Assembly (NCBI GenBank): GCA_041740995.1
Contig: JBGSKY010000136.1
Location: 12,908 to 76,907 of the forward strand
Direction of reading: 5' to 3'
DNA length: 64,000 nt
From: JBGSKY01 sp041740995
Lineage (GTDB): Bacteria > Planctomycetota > Planctomycetia > Pirellulales > Pirellulaceae
The notes under the pieces were generated by a model. The model was not told the DNA's origin, ran no database searches, and saw nothing but the letters and a program-made list of their open reading frames with translations. This document shows, one piece after another, positions 17,322-26,237 of the stretch. A program made the translations under genes and the position numbers. The first letter of the stretch is position 1, and each line of letters begins with the position of its first letter.

Positions 17322-18845
17322 CTACTTGTCGACCGTAACTCCTGGCCAATCATCGGTTCGAAACGGAGTCAACGGCAAGTCGCTCTTGGTGAATAAATTG
17401 ACAACTGGATTGTCTGCCCATGCATAACGGACAGCCTCTGGATTGGCGACACTGTCCGCCCAAACTCGGATTCGCCCGTCTTCCAGTATTTCCGCATTTG
17501 CGCTAACAAATTCTTTGCTTTTGTCAGCAATAGTAAATCCACGTGGAGCATTCACATCGAACGGACGCCAGCCTTTTTCTGCATTTGAGAAACTTAAAAT
17601 CGCATTTGCTCCATCAATTTCCATCGCCGTGAACCTTGGTGCATCCGCAGCGATTTTATAGCCGTATTCGTTTTTCAAAGCCAATCGAGCCAGTCGCCGC
17701 CCGACTTCGACTTTGTTCCGCGGATGAATATCTTTCCCTTCACCCAAATCGATAATAACAGCCTGTCCAACATGCGGTAATTTATCGAGCGTCATCGTTT
17801 GCGCTTCTCGAAGCTCTGCCCAAGCGCTGTCGTTTGGCTGATTCGCTTCGTCGTGATAGTCAGCCAATTGGACCCAGTAAAACGGAAAGTTACCTTGGCC
17901 CCACTTGTCACGCCAGAAAGAGATCATCGTCGGAAAAAGCTCGCGATATTGATACGCGCGACCTGCGTTTGATTCACCTTGATACCAAATTGCGCCGCGA
18001 ATTCCGTATCCGAGATGCGACTCCAGGACACCGTGGTAGATATTGCCCGGTCGATGATTACCAGTCATCAGCTTTTTTAGATTATTGAACGATTCTTTTT
18101 GCTCTTCATCACGTTCGGTCATCGATTCCAGTTTCGCAAAACTCGCTTCGTTTCGTTCCCACTGTTGCAAAAGACTTTCGAAGCCACCTTGTTGCGTGAG
18201 ATGGTCGGCATCGACCCATGCCTCAGCTGCCGACCCCCCCCAAGCGTTGTTGATCAAGCCGATCGGTACGTCGAGTGTTTGATTGAGCTGTCGCCCGAAA
18301 AAGTACCCGACCGCTGAAAACGTTCCGACATTTTCACTGTTGCAAATCAACCAATCGCGTTTATGTGTCCAGACGGTTTCTTGTGTACCAACTTGCGGGA
18401 AGTTGATCATTCGAATATTTGGATAATTGGCGGAAAGCTTCTCCAACTCGAAGTCCTCACTGTTCTGAACCGTCCAGCCCATATTTGACTGGCCGGAGCA
18501 AACCCAGACTTCTCCAGAAAGCACATCAGACAACTCGATCGATTTACCTTCGTTTTCGACCTTCAATTCGTAGGGGCCGCCAACGGCAAGCGACGGGAGC
18601 TTACAACGCCAATTTCCTGACTCATCGCAAACACATTCTGACTTGCGATCGTTAACACTAACACTGACCTTCGTATTAGGCATGCCGTGCCCCCAAATAG
18701 GGTTTTCTTGATCACGCTGAACGACCATGTGATCAGTGAAAATGTTCGGCAGTTCCAATTCAGCGGCATGCACGAAATCAACCACAAAGGGACTGGCAAT
18801 AATCGCGGCGGAAGCCCAAAAATATTTAATTTGAAAGATAGACAT
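17322..18845 (-). CDS. Exported sialate O-acetylesterase
   Basis: SGNH-hydrolase family esterase that removes O-acetyl groups from sialic acids or other acetylated glycans. 507 residues. An N-terminal signal (FWASAAIIASPFVVDFVHAAE) ends in a plausible A-x-A-type cleavage site. Catalytic blocks: VCSGQSNMGW (nucleophile Ser, near residue 114), NNAWGGSAAEAW, IWYQGESNAG and the late DIHPRNK His. An Ig-like beta domain precedes (LPNIFTDHMVVQRDQENPIWGHG, as in the family). ATG at 18845 was chosen for the signal peptide and an AAGG six bases upstream. Monocistronic. In planctomycetes this family is common and fits degradation of algal or animal glycans; the natural substrate here is inferred. Confidence 0.9.
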   Translation of the reverse strand: MSIFQIKYFWASAAIIASPFVVDFVHAAELELPNIFTDHMVVQRDQENPIWGHGMPNTKVSVSVNDRKSECVCDESGNWRCKLPSLAVGGPYELKVENEGKSIELSDVLSGEVWVCSGQSNMGWTVQNSEDFELEKLSANYPNIRMINFPQVGTQETVWTHKRDWLICNSENVGTFSAVGYFFGRQLNQTLDVPIGLINNAWGGSAAEAWVDADHLTQQGGFESLLQQWERNEASFAKLESMTERDEEQKESFNNLKKLMTGNHRPGNIYHGVLESHLGYGIRGAIWYQGESNAGRAYQYRELFPTMISFWRDKWGQGNFPFYWVQLADYHDEANQPNDSAWAELREAQTMTLDKLPHVGQAVIIDLGEGKDIHPRNKVEVGRRLARLALKNEYGYKIAADAPRFTAMEIDGANAILSFSNAEKGWRPFDVNAPRGFTIADKSKEFVSANAEILEDGRIRVWADSVANPEAVRYAWADNPVVNLFTKSDLPLTPFRTDDWPGVTVDK

Positions 18846-19015
18846 AGCGTGCCTTACTGGTGGAGAGATTCGAAAGGTGAGTGATAACCAGCAATACAAT
18901 TAAGAAAGCTTGGCGACCTAATTCAAACCATTGTAATTGATTCGACGTTCGCTCGCTGAAGTCAAAAACGCAATTCGCTGAAGTCTAATCGCGTGTCGTC
19001 GATCGAATTTCGGTG

Positions 19016-19663
19016 TTATTTTGGCGCACTAAGCCGATGAATGGGATTTCGAGAATGATCCCCAACACGACCACTAACGAACATGTTGCCATCGACGAAA
19101 TACCGAAGCTCCAAATCGCTGGCGCTTGTTACACCGATTCGCGTTGTCCGTGCAATTTTGATTTTTGGTTTAAAAGCGATCTCAGCAGGTTCAATCCAAA
19201 CGTTTCGACCGCTTATCAGCGAAACTTTATCCCACGTCCGATCGATCTCCAACGCTTGGCAAATACGACTGGGCCCTCGTAAAAGATCTCTTTCAATCGA
19301 ACATCCTCGATTTACACCCATCGCCTCCAAACCGTCCAACGGTTCAATCGCGCGGATCAACACCGCTTGGCCGCGACCTTCTGTACCCGTTACAACATTC
19401 ATACAATGTTTTGCGTGTATCGTGTAAACATAGAGCTGCCCAGCCGGACCGAACATGGACGCATTAGATCTCGTCAAACCTCGCGCGGCGTGACATGCAG
19501 CATCATTTCGGTCCAAGTAAGCTTCGGTTTCTACGATCCATCCGCTGAACCACCGCCGCTGGTGCCGCAATACAAATTTGCAACCCAACAACTTTTGAGC
19601 GACTACCTTCGCATTTTGACGATAGAAATCGGAAGTCAATCTTTTGGATGAATCGTATCGCAT
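19016..19663 (-). CDS. 3-methyladenine DNA glycosylase (AAG/MPG family)
   Basis: Base-excision repair enzyme that removes alkylated purines. 215 residues. Family motifs are present: LTSDFYRQNAKVVAQKLLGC, GWIVETEAYLDRNDAACHAARG with the catalytic Glu, RSNASMFGPAGQLYVYTIHAKHCMNVV and LLRGPSRICQALEI. ATG at 19663 overlaps the divergent amidohydrolase start at 19644 by 20 nt. A TTG at 19639, within the same N-terminal motif, would avoid the overlap. The open frame extends further upstream, but that part lies opposite the amidohydrolase gene and is not family-like. All expected catalytic features are visible. Confidence 0.92.
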   Translation of the reverse strand: MRYDSSKRLTSDFYRQNAKVVAQKLLGCKFVLRHQRRWFSGWIVETEAYLDRNDAACHAARGLTRSNASMFGPAGQLYVYTIHAKHCMNVVTGTEGRGQAVLIRAIEPLDGLEAMGVNRGCSIERDLLRGPSRICQALEIDRTWDKVSLISGRNVWIEPAEIAFKPKIKIARTTRIGVTSASDLELRYFVDGNMFVSGRVGDHSRNPIHRLSAPK

Positions 19664-20870
19664 TCGAGCTTCTTGGATCGCCAGAGATGATGGTCCCGCT
19701 TTACAAAACGGCGTAGTAAACGTCGTAGACGGAAGGATTGTTGACATCGCCGCCCGATGCGATGAATCGGTAATTGATTTAGGCGATTGTTGTATTACCT
19801 CAACTTTCGTCAACGCCCATTGCCATTTAGATCTTAGCGATTTTCGAGAAGCTATCCCACGTCAAGAAAACTTTGCGGCTTGGCTGCGGGCAGTTATCGC
19901 CCATCGTCAAACGCAATTGGAATCTTCGAGCAACGACTCGTTACTGAATCGACGCCAGAGCATCCAAATTGGCTTGCGACAATCCGCAGAATACAACACT
20001 GGCAGCGTTTTGGACATCGTATCGAATTTTCAATCCGGAATGTACAGCGACCCGACCTTGGTGAATATCGTTCCTTTCGCTGAACTAATTGGCGTTTCTC
20101 AAGAGCGCGAATCTGCAACCTTTCAATCGGCGGAAGAGTTATTGAGACTAATGCCCGCAGCAGGACTGAGCCCCCACGCGCCTTACACCACAACTCCTGC
20201 GTTGATTGAGCGAGCCGTTCGGCTAGCTAACCAAAACGACCGACCATTGGCCATGCATGTCGCTGAAACGATTGAGGAACTGCAATGGATCCAGCAGCGG
20301 AGCGGACCGATCGCTGAGCTGATGTCGAATTTTCTTCAACCGCAGACAACTCAAAATAGTTTCCAAAGCATTGATGGTCTATTGCAACAATTGTCGTCCG
20401 CCCGCCGGACACTTTTAGTTCATGGAAATTACTTGAATGAGACGCAATTAGATTTTTTGGCTGCTCATCGAAAACGATTTGCAGTTGTCTATTGCCCCAG
20501 AACACACCACATGTTCGGCCACCAGAGACATCCAATAGTTCAAATGCTGAAGCGGTCTATACCCGTTTTTCTCGGTACCGACTCGCTAGCAAGCAATCCT
20601 GATTTAAGCGTCCTAAGTGAGGCAAGGCACGTTCACGCGCATTTTCCGCAACTCGATCCAAAAACGATATGGCGTATGATCACTGCCGCGCCGAGAGACT
20701 TTTTGGCATCGACCAGCACTGACGACGGACTCGCGATCGGCAGCCAGGCAAGACTTGCTAGCATCAAACTGCCAAGCGGACAGATTCGTGATGAAACCCA
20801 GTTGTATGAATATCTTCTTACGACCGATAATCATCCCAACCGGATACCGGACGCTTCGTCAAAACAGTGA
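19644..20870 (+). CDS. Amidohydrolase (chlorohydrolase/deaminase type)
   Basis: Metal-dependent TIM-barrel amidohydrolase, cytoplasmic. 408 residues. Ligand motifs: NAHCHLDLSD (metal His pair), SPHAPYTT, LAMHVAETIEE, LLVHGNY, VYCPRTHHMFGHQRHP and FLGTDSLASNP with the metal Asp. Such enzymes deaminate purine-like or futalosine-type substrates or remove leaving groups; the CPRTHH-FGH signature resembles aminofutalosine-deaminase-like members, which I give only as a possibility. The start is TTG at 19644, inside the overlap with the divergent glycosylase gene; there is no near ATG in frame. Its 3' end overlaps the convergent ABC gene by 40 nt. Confidence 0.82.
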   Translation: MDESYRIRASWIARDDGPALQNGVVNVVDGRIVDIAARCDESVIDLGDCCITSTFVNAHCHLDLSDFREAIPRQENFAAWLRAVIAHRQTQLESSSNDSLLNRRQSIQIGLRQSAEYNTGSVLDIVSNFQSGMYSDPTLVNIVPFAELIGVSQERESATFQSAEELLRLMPAAGLSPHAPYTTTPALIERAVRLANQNDRPLAMHVAETIEELQWIQQRSGPIAELMSNFLQPQTTQNSFQSIDGLLQQLSSARRTLLVHGNYLNETQLDFLAAHRKRFAVVYCPRTHHMFGHQRHPIVQMLKRSIPVFLGTDSLASNPDLSVLSEARHVHAHFPQLDPKTIWRMITAAPRDFLASTSTDDGLAIGSQARLASIKLPSGQIRDETQLYEYLLTTDNHPNRIPDASSKQ

Positions 20871-21961
20871 AAATCTTGGATCGCGATTTCGCAAGTCACC
20901 TGATCGCCTTTCACCAAAGGCATGTCGCGAGCCGTCGCGCTGGAACGGACAGCCATCAAGCGAAACGCTCGCTGGCATACTTCGATAATCAGCACTTGCG
21001 ACGCTGCATGAAAACGATGTTCCGCAACTTGCCCTGAGAGACGTACGACGTCAGTCGCATCGGAAGTAAAATTCGGTCGGCCAACCTCAATCGATTCTGG
21101 ACGTACGCCAACAACAATTGCCCGACTAGAAGTGTTGACCTGACGAGGATCAAAATCTTCTTGATCAGTCGCCCGCTTTCGAAGCGGTAACAAACACGAA
21201 ATTCCAGTCGTTTCGCTCACGAAAATGCCTCGCGAATCGATTTGACCGCCGAAGAATTGCATCGGATGTTGAGCCAAATAATTTGTCAGACTCTTGCGTG
21301 CCGGCAAGTTATAGATTTCTTCTGGCGTACCAATTTGGGCAATTCTTCCGAACTGCAAGATTGCAATTCGATCAGCGAGCACCAATGCATCGTCAGCGTC
21401 GTGGGTGACATAGATCATGATTCGATCGGCCCGTTTCTGTCCCACGATTACATTCAGCAATTCTCTTTTGCTCGTTTGATCCAAATGCACAATTGGTTCG
21501 TCGAGAAGCATAATTCTGCGATCCGTTGCAAGTGCACGAGCTACCGCAAGTCGCTGTTGCTGGCCACCGGACAGTTCATGCGGATACTTCTCGGCAAGGT
21601 CGCCTAACCCGACCCTCGACAGAATTGACGATGCGTCGTTTGATGCCTTGTACCCTAAGTCATGTTTCAAATGCTGACCAATATTCCAGTGGTCATAGTA
21701 GTTGCACGACTGGAACGTCAAACTCAGCTGGCGTTCGTGCGGCGCGACGTTGGTAAATGCCTTTCCATTAAACTCGATACGGCCTTCTGAGGGAGTAAGA
21801 AGTCCGGCGATTAAGCGAAGCAATGTTGTCTTTCCGCAGCCACTGTCTCCTAGAACGACAAGAACTTCGCCTTCGTACGCTTCTAGATTTACATCAAGGA
21901 GTACTTGGATAGAACGTTTGAATTGCGATACGGAAAAGGAGACATTTTGGAGGCTTAACAT
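20831..21961 (-). CDS. ABC transporter ATPase, MalK/PotA-like, no permease nearby
   Basis: ATP-binding subunit of an importer-type ABC system. Walker A GDSGCGKTTLL (residues 38-48), Q-loop LTFQSCNYY, signature LSGGQQQRLAVARA, Walker B IMLLDEPIVHLD and switch His in VTHDADDAL are all intact. After residue 235 comes a TOBE/MalK-type regulatory region with VVVGVRPESIEVG. 376 residues is normal for UgpC/PotA/CysA-like ATPases. No permease or binding protein is next to it, so it may serve a system elsewhere. It overlaps the 3' end of the amidohydrolase by 40 nt, and MsrB is divergent upstream. Substrate not predictable. Confidence 0.88.
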   Translation of the reverse strand: MLSLQNVSFSVSQFKRSIQVLLDVNLEAYEGEVLVVLGDSGCGKTTLLRLIAGLLTPSEGRIEFNGKAFTNVAPHERQLSLTFQSCNYYDHWNIGQHLKHDLGYKASNDASSILSRVGLGDLAEKYPHELSGGQQQRLAVARALATDRRIMLLDEPIVHLDQTSKRELLNVIVGQKRADRIMIYVTHDADDALVLADRIAILQFGRIAQIGTPEEIYNLPARKSLTNYLAQHPMQFFGGQIDSRGIFVSETTGISCLLPLRKRATDQEDFDPRQVNTSSRAIVVGVRPESIEVGRPNFTSDATDVVRLSGQVAEHRFHAASQVLIIEVCQRAFRLMAVRSSATARDMPLVKGDQVTCEIAIQDFHCFDEASGIRLG

Positions 21962-22097
21962 GAGCTAAAAATTGCAGTTGAAGACAATTAATGTAGTGCC
22001 CTGAATCCGGTCAGGAATAGAATATGGTATTGCCAATTTCGTTTTCGAATTTGATTTCACTTTGTCAAACACAATACTTTAAGGGTGCCCCTAACTC

Positions 22098-22670
22098 ATG
22101 AAATCACTTGCAAAAGATCCAACCCTACGCCGCATATTCGTTTCCTTAGCTGCAGTGCTCGCCGTCGGTGCCACCGGACTTGCTGAACCATTGTCAGTCG
22201 AAAAGGTCGAGAATCCGAAAGAAGCGGCATCAATTGACTACAAAAAAATAACCGATGCTCAATGGAAGTCACGGCTAACAGCTGAACAGTATTATATCGC
22301 TCGCGAGCATGGGACCGAACGGGCATACTCAGGTAAGTTTCATGATTCAAAAGAAGATGGGATCTATTGTTGCATTTGCTGCAAGCAAGAATTGTTCGAC
22401 GCCAATGCAAAATTCGATTCACAAACCGGATGGCCAAGCTTTTACCGGCCGATTAAAGATCAAGCCATCGGAACCACCGAAGACCGCAAGCTGACCTACG
22501 TTCGAACCGAAGTCCATTGCAGTCAATGCGATGCGCACTTGGGACATGTCTTCAAAGATGCACCAAAAACTCCAACCGGTCTACGATATTGCATGAACTC
22601 GGTCGTGCTAGAATTGAAGAAACGTGATGAATCTGAGATTGCAGTCGTGCCGGTCGAGACAGCGCCGTGA
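22098..22670 (+). CDS. msrB: Exported peptide-methionine (R)-S-oxide reductase
   Basis: Reduces methionine-R-sulfoxide in oxidised proteins. 190 residues. The N-terminus (RRIFVSLAAVLAVGATGLAE, to residue 30) is a Sec-type signal, so repair takes place outside the cytoplasm. The MsrB fold follows: zinc ligands Cys92/Cys95 and Cys141/Cys144, GWPSFYRPI (residues 111-119), VHCSQCDAHLGHVF, and the catalytic cysteine Cys165 in RYCMNS. The resolving partner is not evident: the extra cysteines at 91 and 94 might take part. MsrA is not adjacent. ATG at 22098. The gene stands alone, divergent from the ABC gene across a 136-nt gap. Confidence 0.93.
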   Translation: MKSLAKDPTLRRIFVSLAAVLAVGATGLAEPLSVEKVENPKEAASIDYKKITDAQWKSRLTAEQYYIAREHGTERAYSGKFHDSKEDGIYCCICCKQELFDANAKFDSQTGWPSFYRPIKDQAIGTTEDRKLTYVRTEVHCSQCDAHLGHVFKDAPKTPTGLRYCMNSVVLELKKRDESEIAVVPVETAP

Positions 22671-22935
22671 GGTCGTCCATAGAGCTCTCAAGGATGTCAA
22701 AAACAAGTGATAGCGACTTATTGTTGCCAGCTCTCCATCAAGCTCGACGTGCTAAAGATTAACGGATGCGTAGTTAGGCGCTTGCATTCATGCTGGTGCA
22801 TCGCCTGCAATTTTGATTTGGGTTCAAGCCATTGAAGGCCCACTACCGAAAGTTCTAAAGTCGATCCCCGATGTTTTGCCGTCGGTCACCCCATGGATCG
22901 ACTTTTCTTACATCGTTTCTCCGAAGGTGACATGG

Positions 22936-23718
22936 ATGTCGCGATCAAAAGTACCGACTCTGGCATTTTCGATTTCCAGTTGTCTCTTTTCGTTTGCTAA
23001 CGCGGAAAATGACGGCTCTGTCCCAGCGTATAGTCCCGCCAGTGTGACATTTAACACTGAGGTAGTGAACACGCCCCAGGCTCGAACCGCATTGGTTCGC
23101 TACTTACAGTCAGATGCTAGCAAACTAGCCGAAACCGCCGATGCCAAATCGGCGATGCAACAGCAGACGTCGTCGCCTTCTGACACGCTGCCGTCTTTGC
23201 CGAAAAGCAGCCGCGACGAAAAAGATGCAACGCGTCTAAAGAAGCCGACCGCAGTCAAAGCACCAATCGAACTCGATGCCTTGACAACTCCCGATTTAGC
23301 TTTGGACAAAATTGGCAAAGGAGACCTACCGGACGACGCAACGTTGGACCGATTGCCTGACGCGATTGCGTTACCGCTGGCTTCGGACCGTGGCCTCTAC
23401 CTAGCTTACCGAAAACAATGGGTCGGTTCAGGGTTCTGCCATCAACCGCTATATTTCGAAGATGCAATGCTAGAACGGCATGGGCACGAAAGATTTCCAC
23501 TGTTGCAACCGTATATTTCGGGTGCAAAATTCTTCGGCACGATTCCTCTGGCGCCTTACAAGATGACGCTTCAAGGGCCGCTAGAAGACCGACACACGCT
23601 CGGATCGTACCGCGCTGGATCGGCCACGCCATTGCTACGCCAGCGTCTGCCGTATGACGCGACCGCGATTCGCAATCAACTTGGCGCTTCCGCCGCCGCA
23701 GCGGTAGCAATTCCTTAA
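22936..23718 (+). CDS. Exported hypothetical protein
   Basis: 260 residues, family not recognised. ATG at 22936 gives a signal peptide (SRSKVPTLAFSISSCLFSFANAE) and has GAAGGTG six bases upstream; the longer open frame from 22813 lacks both. A Ser/Ala/Thr/Lys-rich, probably flexible segment of about 130 residues leads to a more ordered C-terminus, with CHQPLYFEDAMLERHGH, followed by LLQPYISGAKFFGTIPLAPYKM. That pattern recalls proteins common in planctomycete genomes, but I cannot name a domain. It probably sits in the periplasm or outer membrane. A weak hairpin follows the stop. Confidence 0.72.
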   Translation: MSRSKVPTLAFSISSCLFSFANAENDGSVPAYSPASVTFNTEVVNTPQARTALVRYLQSDASKLAETADAKSAMQQQTSSPSDTLPSLPKSSRDEKDATRLKKPTAVKAPIELDALTTPDLALDKIGKGDLPDDATLDRLPDAIALPLASDRGLYLAYRKQWVGSGFCHQPLYFEDAMLERHGHERFPLLQPYISGAKFFGTIPLAPYKMTLQGPLEDRHTLGSYRAGSATPLLRQRLPYDATAIRNQLGASAAAAVAIP

Positions 23719-23731
23719 GCTCGAGCTATTT

Positions 23732-23752
23732 AATTTCATTTTTTTTGAAATT
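23732..23752 (+). terminator. Possible weak terminator
   Basis: AATTTCA (23732-23738) and TGAAATT (23746-23752) pair across a T-rich loop, 13 nt after the preceding stop. The stem is AT-rich and the U-run lies in the loop rather than after it, so the call is tentative. Confidence 0.3.
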
Positions 23753-23877
23753 CATTTCGCCGCTGGAATTTTTGCCGCTGACTTCTCTCTCCACACATCG
23801 CTATAATGCAAGTGCTAAGCGCGGCATTTCGGTGTAGAGGCGGTCCGAATGCCACTATCTGTTGAAGGAATAGTGTA

Positions 23878-24357
23878 ATGACTCCAAGCATTGACCCCGT
23901 CCAATTTCCACGTCAAATCTGGCAAGCCGTCTCAGAACAAGCTCGCCGGTGCTTACTGCGACGTGATTTTTGTCCTGACCAGTCACGCGTTGAAAACCTG
24001 CGATGCGTCCACTTGCAAAACGAGTCCGAAGGCCGTTACGGCCAGCAAGTCTGGTTTTTTGAAGCAACCGGAATCGACACCGTTGGGCGACGACACATGC
24101 TTTACGGTGCAATCGAGCTTTCGATTCAGTACGGCCTATTAGAGCCAAGCCAGACTGCATTGTTTGAAGATATTGAACAACGACAAAAGTTTCTTCGGCA
24201 AGAAGTCCTGATTGCCGAGAGCACTGCCTGGAAAAGCCGGTCGACAAACTTCTGGGTTCGCACCACATGCCTTGCCGTAATTGTCGTATCCGCAATGTGG
24301 CTGACAATGCTGGCTTTGTATATTTCCCAATGGCCATTTGCTGCGTCCGCTTCGTAG
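23878..24357 (+). CDS. C-terminally anchored membrane hypothetical
   Basis: 159 residues, family not recognised. The N-terminal 130 residues look soluble, with several Trp and Arg residues (RQIWQAVSEQARRCLLRRDFCPDQSRVENLRCVH, then the helix HMLYGAIELSIQYGLLEP). One membrane helix follows near the C-terminus (LAVIVVSAMWLTMLALYI, about 134-151), giving a tail-anchored topology with the head in the cytoplasm. ATG at 23878 has AAGGAAT about 8 nt upstream. It stands alone, convergent with the sigma factor gene. No function can be assigned. Confidence 0.65.
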   Translation: MTPSIDPVQFPRQIWQAVSEQARRCLLRRDFCPDQSRVENLRCVHLQNESEGRYGQQVWFFEATGIDTVGRRHMLYGAIELSIQYGLLEPSQTALFEDIEQRQKFLRQEVLIAESTAWKSRSTNFWVRTTCLAVIVVSAMWLTMLALYISQWPFAASAS

Positions 24358-24479
24358 AACCGCAAATAAGCTCATCACAAGTTTCGTTCGCCGGATATCT
24401 GGCATGCGAAGACTTCAGGCAAGCCATTTCTGAAAATGAACACATTTGCCGTTACTATTTTGCACCGGCTGCAGCTCGA

Positions 24480-24503
24480 AACCGGCGGTGAATCGCGCCG
24501 GTT
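24480..24503. terminator. GC-rich hairpin between convergent genes
   Basis: AACCGGCG (24480-24487) pairs perfectly with CGCCGGTT (24496-24503), with an 8-nt loop. It sits in the 215-nt gap between the convergent gene at 24357 and the sigma factor stop at 24573. There is no U-run, so two-way termination is probable rather than certain. Confidence 0.45.
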
Positions 24504-24572
24504 GAAAATCGCTATTGGACCGAGTTATGGGCCACAAGTCCTGGCGACTTCGGCTCTCCCGAAATGTTGCTC

Positions 24573-26237
24573 TCAGTCAGGTTGATCAATGTGCTCTTCG
24601 CTGACCGCAAGCTTCAACTTGGACAGAGCTCGTGCTTCAAGCTGACGGATTCGTTCTTTGGTTACGCCTAAGCTCTCGCCAACTTGCTTGAGAGTGAGTG
24701 GCTCTTGTTCGTGATTCAAACCAAAACGGCGAATGATGATCTCCTGCTCACGCTGATCGAGCTTGTGCAAGATCCGAGAGATTTGAGTTTTTCTCTTCTG
24801 GAATTCCAGCTCAGCAGCAACATTGTCGGCGCGGCTATCTTCGTGGGTGGCAAATGTCTCCTCGCTACTTGTACGAAAGCGATCACGATGCTTAAACTCA
24901 TCCGGAATCGAACGTGCGAAGTTCTTCATAATCGCCCAGCTCGCATAAGTACTGAACTTGTTTCCTCGTGCAAAATCGAACTTTTCAACAGCGCGAATCA
25001 ACGAGATGTTTCCGTCGCTAATCAGGCTAAAAAAGTCTTCCCCAGAGCTTGCATGGCGTTTCGCAATTGAAACCACCAAACGCAGGTTGGATTGCACTAA
25101 TTGGTTCTTGACCTCGACGGCTCGATGATAGATCGCATCGATCTCGTTCATCAATGTCGCGTTTGGCGATTTGACATTAAGCAACTCTCGTTTATTCGAG
25201 GCCAACTGCTTCAGATAGTTCATCTTTCGAAAAAGATGCTGCTCCTGTTCGCGAGTCAGAAGCGATGCGTTGTAAAGCGACGCCAAATAGAGCGGCAGTC
25301 CGCTTGGCGCCTTCACGCGTCGATCTTGATCGCTACTTGCTGGCATTTCGCCTAAAATTTGCTCTTCTAGCGATTCATCAGCAAATTGTGGATTGGGCAT
25401 GAAATCGAGCGGTAAATCCATAATGCGGACCGCTCGCTGTTCATTGATCAAGCGAACGATCGCAGACCGTGTCCGGTTATATCGTCTCGCTAGCACAACA
25501 GTGCTGACATTGCGAAGATGCTGTTGATATATGGCTCGCACTTCTTCTGGAGTCAATTGTGGACGCAGGTCCGGAAAAATTGCGATTTCTGGATTTCGTC
25601 GATCAAAATTCTTGAGCGTATATCGCATCGCTTCGATGCTGCGATCCATCTCGCGGGCTAATCGGCGAGCAACTTCCGACAGACTGCAACCTTCGGCGGC
25701 GATGTACCTCGCTCGCATTACGATGTCTGTTTTCTCGTCTTCGCTCATCTGACTAAATCGTTCACCGCGATCGACTCGGCTCCGATTTTCTGACACGAAT
25801 CTCTCGACACTGCTATGCAGGAACCCAACTCTTTTTCGACCCTCACATACAAAACGGCGCGACACCAGACCTTGATCTCTCCAACGAGCGATTGTCTTAG
25901 TTGAAACTTTGAACAGCTTACTTAGCTCTTCAACGGTATGAACAGGTTCGGCTGCCTCTTCGATCCGAATGTTCATCGAGTCCGTTATGTCTTCGACAAA
26001 GAGCCGAAGGTCGTGCGCGGCATCTTCGCCTTTGACTACGATGCGTGAAGATTGTTCGGGTCGCACTTCGGTGACTCGATAGAAAAGAAAATCGAACGGG
26101 TAATCCCGCTTACGATCAAGTTCAGCCATCAGCCGCTCAGCACGGTTGGCTTGCTCCAATCGCTTTTCTCGTGGTGCAAAACGGACCTGTTGGTCTCGAA
26201 GCTCTCGGACGGCGACAATTCGATAATCTTGATTCAT
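24573..26237 (-). CDS. Sigma-70 family factor with N-terminal HTH extension
   Basis: RNA polymerase sigma factor, 554 residues. Core: region 1.2-like LPLYLASLYNASLLTREQEQHLFRKM (314-339), region 2 from NLRLVVSIAKRH (384) through FFSLISDGNISLIRAVEKFDF to FSTYASWAIMKNFARSIP, and region 4 with LTLKQVGESLGVTKERIRQLEARALSKLK (514-542). Region 3 is very short between 445 and 485. The first 300 residues are not sigma-like. They contain a MerR/excisionase-type HTH (HTVEELSKLFKVSTKTIARWRDQGL, about 100-124) and two further HTH-like segments (185-208 and 230-265). Start ATG 26237 is followed by a plausible N-terminus. No anti-sigma gene is adjacent. It probably directs a specialised regulon. Confidence 0.88.
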   Translation of the reverse strand: MNQDYRIVAVRELRDQQVRFAPREKRLEQANRAERLMAELDRKRDYPFDFLFYRVTEVRPEQSSRIVVKGEDAAHDLRLFVEDITDSMNIRIEEAAEPVHTVEELSKLFKVSTKTIARWRDQGLVSRRFVCEGRKRVGFLHSSVERFVSENRSRVDRGERFSQMSEDEKTDIVMRARYIAAEGCSLSEVARRLAREMDRSIEAMRYTLKNFDRRNPEIAIFPDLRPQLTPEEVRAIYQQHLRNVSTVVLARRYNRTRSAIVRLINEQRAVRIMDLPLDFMPNPQFADESLEEQILGEMPASSDQDRRVKAPSGLPLYLASLYNASLLTREQEQHLFRKMNYLKQLASNKRELLNVKSPNATLMNEIDAIYHRAVEVKNQLVQSNLRLVVSIAKRHASSGEDFFSLISDGNISLIRAVEKFDFARGNKFSTYASWAIMKNFARSIPDEFKHRDRFRTSSEETFATHEDSRADNVAAELEFQKRKTQISRILHKLDQREQEIIIRRFGLNHEQEPLTLKQVGESLGVTKERIRQLEARALSKLKLAVSEEHIDQPD

